Part shown: piece by piece, positions 8,253-15,483 of the stretch
How positions within the stretch are numbered: position 1 is the stretch's first letter
Layout of the letters: each line of letters begins with the position of its first letter
From: Postechiella sp039985655
Lineage (GTDB): Bacteria > Bacteroidota > Bacteroidia > Flavobacteriales > Flavobacteriaceae
Direction of reading: 5' to 3'
DNA: 64,000 bases
NCBI GenBank assembly: GCA_039985655.1
Contig: JBDWSF010000035.1
Span: forward strand, 1 to 64,000
The notes under the pieces: generated by a model
Seen by the model: only the letters and a program-made list of their open reading frames with translations
Databases searched by the model: none
Told to the model about the DNA's origin: nothing
Translations under genes and position numbers: made by a program

Positions 8253-9392
8253 ATGAAGCTTAATAAAGAAGATATATTAAAAGCGTTAGAATCTATTACA
8301 GTACCTGGTGAAGGACAGAATATGGTTGATAGTGGTGCAGTAAAAAACGTAATGACTTTTGGAGACGAGGTTATTGTAGATATTACAATAGCAAATCCTA
8401 GTTTACAAGCTAAAAAACGTACCGAAGTAGATATTCTAAAAACCATTCACGAAAAGGTTTACGAGAAAGCAAAAATAACAGTTAATCTAAAAGTTGATGC
8501 GCCACCTGCAACAGCAAAGCCTAATGTTATAAAAGGAAAAGCAATACCTGGTATTAAAAATATAGTCGCTATAGCATCTGGTAAAGGCGGTGTAGGGAAA
8601 TCTACAGTAACAGCAAATTTAGCAGTAACATTAGCTAAAATGGGTTTTAAAGTTGGGATTTTAGATGCCGATATTTACGGACCATCTATTCCAATTATGT
8701 TTGATGTAGAGAACTCGCGTCCGTTGGCTGTTAACGTTGGAGGAAAGTCTAAAATGAAGCCTGTAGAAAATTACGGTGTAAAAGTATTATCGATAGGGTT
8801 TTTCACAAAACCAGACCAAGCTGTGGTATGGCGTGGACCTATGGCTGCCAAAGCATTAAATCAAATGATTTTTGATGCCCATTGGGATACTTTAGATTTT
8901 TTACTATTAGATTTACCCCCAGGAACTGGAGATATTCATTTAAGCCTTATGCAATCGCTTCCAATTACAGGGGCAGTTGTAGTTAGTACACCCCAAAATG
9001 TTGCACTTGCCGATGCTAAAAAAGGTGTTGCCATGTTTCAACAAGAAAGTATTAACGTGCCTGTTCTAGGAATTATAGAGAATATGGCGTACTTTACTCC
9101 AGAAGAGTTGCCAGAAAATAAATATTATATCTTTGGAAAAGATGGTGCTAAAAACTTGGCCGAAGATTTAAAAGTTCCGTTTTTAGGCGCTTTACCTTTA
9201 GTACAAAGTATTCGTGAAGCAGGAGATGTTGGTCGTCCAGCAGCATTGCAAACGGCTACACCTTTAGAGGAAGCTTTCGAAGACATCACTAAAAATGTAG
9301 TGCAAGAAGTGGTGAGGCGTAATGACGATTTACCAGCTACCGAGGCAATAAAAATAACGACTATGGCTGGATGCTCAGCAGTTAAAAAATAA
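8253..9392 (+). CDS. mrp: Mrp/NBP35-family Fe-S cluster carrier ATPase
   Basis: The protein has 379 residues. An N-terminal MIP18/DUF59 domain (about 1-85) precedes a deviant Walker A ATPase, GKGGVGKST at 110-118, with LDADIYGPSIP and DFLLLDLPPGTGD. Members bind and pass Fe-S clusters to apo-proteins. The usual CxxC after ENMAYF is missing here (the segment reads TPEELPENKYYIFG), so any bound cluster must use other ligands. It lies three bases before the NifU-type scaffold gene and close to a ferredoxin, forming an Fe-S maturation set. Confidence 0.9.
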   Translation: MKLNKEDILKALESITVPGEGQNMVDSGAVKNVMTFGDEVIVDITIANPSLQAKKRTEVDILKTIHEKVYEKAKITVNLKVDAPPATAKPNVIKGKAIPGIKNIVAIASGKGGVGKSTVTANLAVTLAKMGFKVGILDADIYGPSIPIMFDVENSRPLAVNVGGKSKMKPVENYGVKVLSIGFFTKPDQAVVWRGPMAAKALNQMIFDAHWDTLDFLLLDLPPGTGDIHLSLMQSLPITGAVVVSTPQNVALADAKKGVAMFQQESINVPVLGIIENMAYFTPEELPENKYYIFGKDGAKNLAEDLKVPFLGALPLVQSIREAGDVGRPAALQTATPLEEAFEDITKNVVQEVVRRNDDLPATEAIKITTMAGCSAVKK

Positions 9393-9395
9393 GAT

Positions 9396-9638
9396 ATGAC
9401 GTCAGAAGAACTAAGATTAAATGTTGAGAAAGCTTTAGACGAGATTCGTCCATTTTTACAAAGCGATGGTGGCGATATTTCATTGTTATCTATCGAAGAC
9501 GATAAATTGGTTAACGTACAATTACAAGGCGCTTGCGTTGGTTGTAGTGTAAATCAAATGACTTTAAAATCTGGTGTAGAAATGACCATTAAAAAATACG
9601 CACCACAAATAGAAAAAGTCGTAAATATAGAAGCTTAA
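9396..9638 (+). CDS. NifU C-terminal domain Fe-S scaffold protein
   Basis: This 80-residue protein consists of the Nfu domain only: RPFLQSDGGDISLL and the cluster-binding LQGACVGCSVNQMTLKSG with a CxxC pair. Such proteins carry [4Fe-4S] clusters to targets. It begins three bases after the Mrp stop and is surely in the same transcript. Confidence 0.92.
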   Translation: MTSEELRLNVEKALDEIRPFLQSDGGDISLLSIEDDKLVNVQLQGACVGCSVNQMTLKSGVEMTIKKYAPQIEKVVNIEA

Positions 9639-9704
9639 AAGGACTTCTTTTTATTTCCTACTAAAATAATAGACAAACATATCTTTTAAATAATCCAAAA
9701 CCAT

Positions 9705-9712
9705 TAAATTTG
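9705..9712 (+). promoter_or_regulatory. Bacteroidota -7 box upstream of the ferredoxin gene
   Basis: TAAATTTG fits TAnnTTTG, 48 bases before the ATG at 9761. It suggests the ferredoxin has its own promoter besides read-through from mrp. Confidence 0.5.
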
Positions 9713-9760
9713 CGGCACGAATTATGAAGTGCTATAAATTAGTAGTACAAAAATTGAGTA

Positions 9761-10093
9761 ATGGAACAAGATATAAACATAAAAATTACAGATAGAGACG
9801 GTGTAACACACGATATAGTTGCGCCTACAGATATGGCAATGAACCTTATGGAAGTCGTGCGTTCGTACGAGTTAGCTCCCGAAGGCACCATTGGTGTTTG
9901 TGGTGGTATGGCTATGTGCGCATCATGTCAATGTTATGTAAATAGCGAAACAGCATTACCAGAAATGAGCGATGATGAAGAAGCGATGCTATCTGAGGCT
10001 TTCGATGTAAAAGACAATAGCCGTTTAGGATGTCAAATACAAATGACTCCAGAAATGGAGGGGCTAGAAGTAGAATTAGCTCCAGAGAGTTAA
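9761..10093 (+). CDS. Adrenodoxin-type [2Fe-2S] ferredoxin
   Basis: The protein has 110 residues. Cluster ligands follow the C-x5-C-x2-C...C pattern: C47, C53, C56 in CGGMAMCASC, and C91 in RLGCQIQMT. An extra C58 is present. This spacing is that of the ISC-type/adrenodoxin family, which passes electrons in Fe-S assembly and redox reactions. The acidic C-terminus ELAPES fits. The position next to Mrp and Nfu supports an Fe-S role. Confidence 0.9.
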   Translation: MEQDINIKITDRDGVTHDIVAPTDMAMNLMEVVRSYELAPEGTIGVCGGMAMCASCQCYVNSETALPEMSDDEEAMLSEAFDVKDNSRLGCQIQMTPEMEGLEVELAPES

Positions 10094-10147
10094 CTAATTC
10101 TTGAGGAAGTAGTAGTCTCAATCAAATATTCTAAAATTAATTATTTT

Positions 10148-10390
10148 GGCGTTCCCTGAGGGGCAGGCTTTATGTCATTAAGTTAAGGGTGAAATCTCAG
10201 TCTGAGCGTAGCCGAAGACATTATTAAACCTTAGTTTTCAACAACATTTCGACTGTGCTCAATGTGACATAGCAGAATAAATTTTCTTAACTTAATGATA
10301 TTGGACTCGGGCTATCGGCAGTCGCTTTTTTGTGTTGCATAGGTGCAACAACACAAAAAGAGCTTCGACAAATGCCTCTATCCCTAACGC
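10148..10390. repeat. GCGTTA...TAACGC element, subtype B, interrupted by a second element
   Basis: The outer frame starts GGCGTTCCC and ends ATCCCTAACGC. Its 3' half holds the hairpin with arms TTTTTGTGTTG and CAACACAAAAA, as in the copies at 27684-27788 and 39788-39892. Between the GGGCAGGCTT block and the repeated TCGGGCTATCGGCAG block sits about 125 bp absent from the other two copies (see the next entry). Confidence 0.75.
10175..10298. mobile_element. Nested 124-bp MITE-like insertion with perfect 13-bp terminal inverted repeats
   Basis: The left end is TCATTAAGTTAAG (10175-10187) and the right end CTTAACTTAATGA (10286-10298), exact reverse complements. The interior has CTGAGCGTAGCCGAAGAC and CGACTGTGCTCAATGTGACA, inverted GAGCGTAGCCGA-type sequences common in flavobacterial intergenic DNA. 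It carries no gene. A TAT lies near both ends, but a target duplication is not certain. I infer insertion because two other copies of the host element lack it. Confidence 0.6.
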
Positions 10391-10732
10391 GGAACAGTTT
10401 GCAGTAATCAGTCTACAGTCAGTTTTATATTTCGAAGAGTTAACATAATGGTATTCTCGAAAGGTTATTTATACTTGTTCCTTCCTTCAGGTGAAGGAAG
10501 GTGGATTTCTTAAAAAGAAATTCGGAAGGTTTGACCAGAAAAGCTAAAGAACAATTTTAAATTCCAGGTTAATAGAGTGTATCTAACTTCTTTTTAAATA
10601 GATTGCTTCGTGCCTGGCAATGACGTAACAATTCAAAACATTACTACGTCATTCTGAACTTGTTTCAGAATCACATCACCTATATTAAACACAATTATAA
10701 GACACTAAAACAGGTTAAACGTGACGCATCTA
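10391..10732. repeat. Gene-free stretch of short repeats
   Basis: No gene is visible. A perfect 9-bp hairpin, CCTTCCTTC/GAAGGAAGG, lies at 10480-10501. The segment around 10645-10675 (CATTCTGAACTTGTTTCAGA) resembles the piece at 7092-7120 (CATGCTGAACTTGTTTC) after the ATL gene. These look like worn copies of intergenic repeats. Confidence 0.5.
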
Positions 10733-11182
10733 TCAATTCAAATTACGTCTCTCAATAAAAAAACGTTTCATAAGTTGCGAAGCTTCCTCGGCCAAAACGC
10801 CACCTTTTATAATTGTTTTAGGATGTAGTTTTGTTTTTAAATGTATACAGCCACGCTCCTCATCTCTGGCACCATATACAATATTCGAAATCTGACTCCA
10901 ATATAAAGCACCAGCACACATTTGGCAAGGTTCAAGTGTTACGTATAACGTGCATTTTTGAAGATATTTACCACCTAAAAAGTTAGATGCAGCAGTTATC
11001 GCTTGCATTTCTGCATGCGCGGTAACATCCGTTAAAGTTTCGGTTAAATTATGTCCGCGTGCTATAATCTTATTATCAATCACAATTACAGCACCTACAG
11101 GAATTTCTCCTTTTTCGTAAGCCGCTTCGGCTTCCTGAAGCGCACGTTTCATAAAATAAGTATCGTCAAAAGGTTGTATCAT
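10733..11182 (-). CDS. tadA: tRNA adenosine(34) deaminase
   Basis: This 149-residue zinc deaminase makes inosine at the tRNA wobble position. The zinc and proton-shuttle motif is HAEMQAI (H56, E58), with PCQMCAGA (C86, C89) as the second zinc motif. GEIPVGAVIV near 27 is also typical. The start is ATG at 11182, with a -7 box only a few bases upstream. It is divergent from the TonB-like gene. Confidence 0.92.
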   Translation of the reverse strand: MIQPFDDTYFMKRALQEAEAAYEKGEIPVGAVIVIDNKIIARGHNLTETLTDVTAHAEMQAITAASNFLGGKYLQKCTLYVTLEPCQMCAGALYWSQISNIVYGARDEERGCIHLKTKLHPKTIIKGGVLAEEASQLMKRFFIERRNLN

Positions 11183-11187
11183 AATTG

Positions 11188-11195
11188 CAAAAATA
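11188..11195 (-). promoter_or_regulatory. -7 box of tadA
   Basis: On the minus strand this reads TATTTTTG (TAnnTTTG), six bases before the ATG at 11182. It implies a very short leader. Confidence 0.5.
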
Positions 11196-11300
11196 CAATT
11201 TACTCATAAATATTTTCGGCAAGAAGTTTGATAAAGGATAAACAGTCTCCTAGAAGATTTCAATTTCCAGAGTTAGTCAAATTTTAAAATATCTCATTTT

Positions 11301-12299
11301 ATGAAGAACTACTATTCAATTTCAATTCCCAAACCGTGTCATGAAGACTGGAACCAAATGTCACCAAAGCAAAAAGGCAGATTTTGTAATTCATGTTCCA
11401 AAACAGTCATTGATTTCACTAAAATGGACACTTACGAAATTCAAGATTTCATAAGCGAAAATAAAAATAATCGCATCTGTGGACATTTTAAACAAACTCA
11501 ATTAGATAGTATAAATATTCATATTCCATCGAGAATATTAGAGGAACAACAAAGTTTTCATAAACTCTTTTTGCTTGTATTATTAATTGCCATGGGAACG
11601 ACGTTATTTAATTGCACGAACAAAAAAGGAAATCAACAAAAAATTGATAGTATTGAGGTTGTAGATACTATAAGTAATCAAGTAGTAGATATCCTTGGAG
11701 GAATTCAAAAAATTGAAGAATCAGATTCTACGGTAAAAAAGACTTGTAAAACGAAACCTAAAAACCTTTCGATACCAGAAATAATTATTGATGGTGAATT
11801 AGTACTTGCTAAATTGGGAGAGGTTGAAACGATAGAACAACCTATAGTAGAAATAGATTCATTGGATAATTATGAAATGGTTGAACCAGTTGGTCTTATT
11901 GTTTACGAAGAAGGTGATAGTTTAGAAGATGAAGAACTAACCGTAGGAATGATTCAAGTTGAAACACCACCAGAGTTTAAGAACACACCTTCAAGCTTAT
12001 CCAATAAAGAAAAGAAAGATTACTTTTCTAAACAAATATCAAATATTATTCATGAAAATTTCAGATTAAACACAACATCTAATTTAGGAATTAAAGGTGT
12101 TTGTAAAATACAAACCCAATTTAAAATTGATACTTTAGGATTTGTTTTCGATATAAAAGTAAGAGCTCCACACCTTCAATTAGAAAAAGAAGCAAAACGC
12201 GTCCTCAAACTTTTACCGCAATTTACACCTGCAACGCAAAGCGGAAAACCAGTAACTATGGTATACTCACTTCCCATTATTTTTCAAGTAGAAGAATAA
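11301..12299 (+). CDS. TonB-like energy transducer with an N-terminal Cys-rich cytoplasmic head
   Basis: The protein has 332 residues. Residues 1-75 are cytoplasmic and contain four conserved-looking cysteines in PKPCHEDWNQM, GRFCNSCSKT and RICGHF. A single membrane helix follows at about 88-105 (LFLLVLLIAMGTTLFNC). An acidic periplasmic linker leads to a C-terminal TonB domain (about 255-332) with GVCKIQTQFKIDTLG and LKLLPQFTPATQSGKPV. It likely transmits inner-membrane energy to an outer membrane receptor. The Cys head may bind zinc, which is inference. No exbB/exbD nearby. Confidence 0.75.
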   Translation: MKNYYSISIPKPCHEDWNQMSPKQKGRFCNSCSKTVIDFTKMDTYEIQDFISENKNNRICGHFKQTQLDSINIHIPSRILEEQQSFHKLFLLVLLIAMGTTLFNCTNKKGNQQKIDSIEVVDTISNQVVDILGGIQKIEESDSTVKKTCKTKPKNLSIPEIIIDGELVLAKLGEVETIEQPIVEIDSLDNYEMVEPVGLIVYEEGDSLEDEELTVGMIQVETPPEFKNTPSSLSNKEKKDYFSKQISNIIHENFRLNTTSNLGIKGVCKIQTQFKIDTLGFVFDIKVRAPHLQLEKEAKRVLKLLPQFTPATQSGKPVTMVYSLPIIFQVEE

Positions 12300-12309
12300 T
12301 AAAATCTTG

Positions 12310-12317
12310 TACTTTTG
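12310..12317 (+). promoter_or_regulatory. -7 box that sets the dxs start
   Basis: TACTTTTG fits TAnnTTTG and lies immediately upstream of the GTG at 12322. Because it overlaps the possible TTG start at 12307, transcription probably begins after that codon, which supports the GTG start. Confidence 0.5.
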
Positions 12318-12321
12318 TGTT

Positions 12322-14079
12322 GTGCAAGAAAACATACTACATACAATAAAAACTCCAAAAGAACTCCGTCTTTTAAAGCAAAAGGGCTTACCTCGACTTG
12401 CTAAAGAATTGCGAGAGTTTATCATTAATATTGTAGCCACTAAAGAAGGACATTTAGGCGCTAGCTTAGGTGTTGTGGAATTAACCATTGCATTACATTA
12501 CGTTTTTAACACACCCGAAGATCAATTAATTTGGGATGTTGGTCATCAAGCTTACGGACACAAAATATTAACAGGACGACGAGATAATTTTCATACCAAC
12601 AGGCAACTTGGAGGATTGAGTGGGTTCCCAAAACGAGAAGAAAGTAAGTATGATGCTTTTGGAGTGGGTCACTCGTCTACATCAATTTCTGCAGCTTTAG
12701 GCATGGCAATAGCGTCGCAACTAAAAGGCGATTTAGAAAAACAGCACATCGCTGTAATTGGTGATGCGTCTATTGCTAGCGGAATGGCTTTCGAAGGTTT
12801 AAATCATGCTGGTGTAACCGATGCCAATCTTTTAGTTATTTTAAATGATAATGCTATTGGTATAGACCCGAGCGTTGGCGCATTAAAAATGTATTTAACC
12901 AATGTTAAAAAAGGCACTCAGAAACAAGATAATATTTTTGAAGCCTTAAATTTTGATTATTCTGGTCCTATTGACGGACACGATTTAGATGCTGTTATAG
13001 CAGAGTTAAAACGATTAAAAACCGTAAAAGGGCCTAAGTTTTTACATATTATTACTACTAAAGGGAAAGGTTTAAAACAAGCTGAAGTCGACCAAGTAAA
13101 ATATCATGCGCCAGGAAAATTTGATGCGAAAACAGGCGATTTAATTGTAAAATCAGAAACCATACAACCTCCAAAATATCAAGATGTTTTTGGGGATACT
13201 ATTGTAGAGCTTGCCAAACAGAACGAAAATATTGTGGGTATTACACCCGCAATGCCAACAGGAAGTTCTTTAAAATATATGATGGACGAGATGCCAAATC
13301 GTGCTTTCGATGTTGGTATTGCCGAACAACATGCAGTGACACTGGCTGCAGGTATGGCAACCCAAGGGTTAATGCCATTTTGTAATATATATTCCACTTT
13401 TTTACAACGGGCTTACGATCAAATTATTCACGATGTAGCATTGCAAAATTTACCCGTTATTTTTTGTTTAGACCGTGCTGGATTAGTTGGAGAAGATGGG
13501 GCAACGCACCATGGGGTTTACGATTTTAGTTATTTAAGATGTATTCCTAATCTTATTATTTTTGCACCTAGAGATGAAATTGAGTTGCGTAACATGATGT
13601 ATACTGCGCAGCTTGGGTTAAACCAACCTATTGCGATTCGATATCCCAGAGGTCGAGGTGTAACTATAGATTGGAAAGAACCGTTTTCCAAAATAGATAT
13701 TGGTAAAGGTGTTCAACTTAAAAAAGGTTCTAAAACAGCTATTTTAAGTATAGGTAGTATTGCTAAAAATGTTACTGAAGCTATTTTTAATATGGACGTT
13801 TCGCATTACGATATGCGTTTTGTAAAACCATTAGATGAAGCTTTACTTCATACTATACTTGTAACATATGACACTATTATTACTATTGAAGATCATAGTG
13901 TAAAAGGCGGCTTTGGAAGTGCTATTCTAGAATTTGCTACGGAGAACAATTATAAAAACACCATTAATGTCTTAGGTATTCCTGATGAATTTTTAGAACA
14001 TGGTAGCGTTAGTGAGCTGCAAGACCGTATTGGTTTGGATGTTGAGAGTTTGAAAACCTTATTTCATAGTTTTTTGTGA
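12322..14079 (+). CDS. dxs: 1-deoxy-D-xylulose-5-phosphate synthase
   Basis: This thiamine-diphosphate enzyme condenses pyruvate and glyceraldehyde 3-phosphate, the first step of the MEP isoprenoid pathway. From the GTG at 12322 it has 585 residues. Motifs: DVGHQAYGHKILTGRR, FGVGHSSTSISAALGMA, the ThDP-binding GDASIASGMAFEGLNHAG with DNAIGI, and the C-terminal half DVGIAEQHAVTLAAGMA, DRAGLVGEDGATHHG and RYPRGRG. A TTG at 12307 extends the frame by five residues but overlaps the promoter box. Divergent tadA upstream is a familiar flavobacterial arrangement. Confidence 0.93.
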   Translation: MQENILHTIKTPKELRLLKQKGLPRLAKELREFIINIVATKEGHLGASLGVVELTIALHYVFNTPEDQLIWDVGHQAYGHKILTGRRDNFHTNRQLGGLSGFPKREESKYDAFGVGHSSTSISAALGMAIASQLKGDLEKQHIAVIGDASIASGMAFEGLNHAGVTDANLLVILNDNAIGIDPSVGALKMYLTNVKKGTQKQDNIFEALNFDYSGPIDGHDLDAVIAELKRLKTVKGPKFLHIITTKGKGLKQAEVDQVKYHAPGKFDAKTGDLIVKSETIQPPKYQDVFGDTIVELAKQNENIVGITPAMPTGSSLKYMMDEMPNRAFDVGIAEQHAVTLAAGMATQGLMPFCNIYSTFLQRAYDQIIHDVALQNLPVIFCLDRAGLVGEDGATHHGVYDFSYLRCIPNLIIFAPRDEIELRNMMYTAQLGLNQPIAIRYPRGRGVTIDWKEPFSKIDIGKGVQLKKGSKTAILSIGSIAKNVTEAIFNMDVSHYDMRFVKPLDEALLHTILVTYDTIITIEDHSVKGGFGSAILEFATENNYKNTINVLGIPDEFLEHGSVSELQDRIGLDVESLKTLFHSFL

Positions 14080-14223
14080 GCGCTTAGAATTTAATTTGTT
14101 GTTGACAAAATGACTTCTCGACTTTATAAAGAAACATGCCATATTCGTTTTTGTTTGTGATGCCAGTTAGGCTAAACGATTCATATTTGGTGTACCTTTA
14201 CATCGATAATTAACTCATTTATT

Positions 14224-15336
14224 TTGAAAAATTTCGAAGAATTAGGTGTTAGCTCAGGCTTTATAAAAGGACTTGCTGAATTACATATTGTTGAACCTAC
14301 TGATATTCAGAAGAAGGTTATACCGGTATTATTAGGTGGCGCAGCAGATCTTGTTGCACAAGCGCAAACTGGTACAGGGAAAACAGCAGCATATGGACTT
14401 CCATTGTTGGAGCAAATGGACGTAAACATAAATTCGGTGCAGGGCTTAATTTTATGTCCAACGCGAGAACTGGCTCAGCAGGTAGCCAAACAGTTGTTCA
14501 AGTTTACAAAGTATTCCACTAAAATTTTTACCGAAGCCGTATATGGTGGAGCGCATATTGATCGCCAAATTTCATCCTTACGACGTCCAACTCAAATCGT
14601 TGTGGCTACACCAGGCCGCTTAATTGATTTGGTAAAACGTAAAGCGGTTAATTTAAATACAGTAAAGACTGTTGTGTTAGATGAAGCAGACGAAATGCTG
14701 AGCATGGGTTTTAAAAAGGAATTGGATGAAATATTGAGTTTTCTTCCTGCTGTTGAAAATAAATGGTTGTTTTCTGCAACCGTTCCACACGGCATTCAAG
14801 AAATTATTTCGAAACACTTGGCCAATGATGCTAAACGTATTGAAGTAAGCCAAAATAATATTGTCAATAAAAATATTTCACACCAATATGTGATGTGCGA
14901 TGACTCGGAGAAATTGTATACGTTGCAGTTGTTCTTAAAATCGGAACAAGAAAACCGAGGAGTCATTTTTTGCAAAACAAAAGCGACAACTAAAATGCTT
15001 GCTAAACAATTAATAGCTAAAAATATAGCTACTGACGCCATTCATGGTGATCTGCAACAAAAAGAACGTGATAAGGTGATGCGTGCCTTTAAAAATGAAA
15101 CCTTTCGTGTGCTTGTTGCGACAGACGTTGCGGCACGTGGCATTGATATTTCTGGTCTCACCTTCGTTGCTCATTATCAATTGCCAGAAAGTGATGAATA
15201 CTATACACACCGTAGTGGACGAACTGCACGAGCAGGCAAAGCAGGTGTTTCTATGTGTTTTGTAAATACGTCTGAGGTTAAGACTTTACGAAACTATGAA
15301 CGTGCTTTAGGTATCAAGTTTAGCCAAGTAAAATAA
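14224..15336 (+). CDS. DEAD-box RNA helicase, core-only
   Basis: The protein has 370 residues from a TTG start at 14224. All helicase motifs are present: Q motif near PTDIQKKV, AQTGTGKT (I), PTRELAQQ (Ia), TPGRL (Ib), DEAD (II), SAT (III), GDLQQKERD, ATDVAARGID (V) and HRSGRTARAG (VI). It ends right after the second RecA domain, without the long basic tail of DeaD/CsdA, so it is a short RhlE-like helper in RNA remodelling or ribosome assembly. A -7-like TACCTTTA lies near 14194. Confidence 0.9.
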   Translation: MKNFEELGVSSGFIKGLAELHIVEPTDIQKKVIPVLLGGAADLVAQAQTGTGKTAAYGLPLLEQMDVNINSVQGLILCPTRELAQQVAKQLFKFTKYSTKIFTEAVYGGAHIDRQISSLRRPTQIVVATPGRLIDLVKRKAVNLNTVKTVVLDEADEMLSMGFKKELDEILSFLPAVENKWLFSATVPHGIQEIISKHLANDAKRIEVSQNNIVNKNISHQYVMCDDSEKLYTLQLFLKSEQENRGVIFCKTKATTKMLAKQLIAKNIATDAIHGDLQQKERDKVMRAFKNETFRVLVATDVAARGIDISGLTFVAHYQLPESDEYYTHRSGRTARAGKAGVSMCFVNTSEVKTLRNYERALGIKFSQVK

Positions 15337-15483
15337 GTGCGTTAATTTTTTACCTTTCTTGAATTAGAGCTTTTGTCGATTGGTTGTTTTCATACTTTTA
15401 TACTATAATTCTTGATGTAATAAATACATCATCAATTTTTCCGTATTTCTATGAGTTTTTGGGACATGGCACTTCCAATTATG

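Noticed and set aside
10148..10390. CRISPR array or insertion sequence in the repeat cluster
   Set aside because: Repeats are not regularly spaced and no transposase frame is present.
12307..12321. TTG start for dxs
   Set aside because: The TACTTTTG promoter box overlaps it; the GTG at 12322 gives the expected N-terminus.
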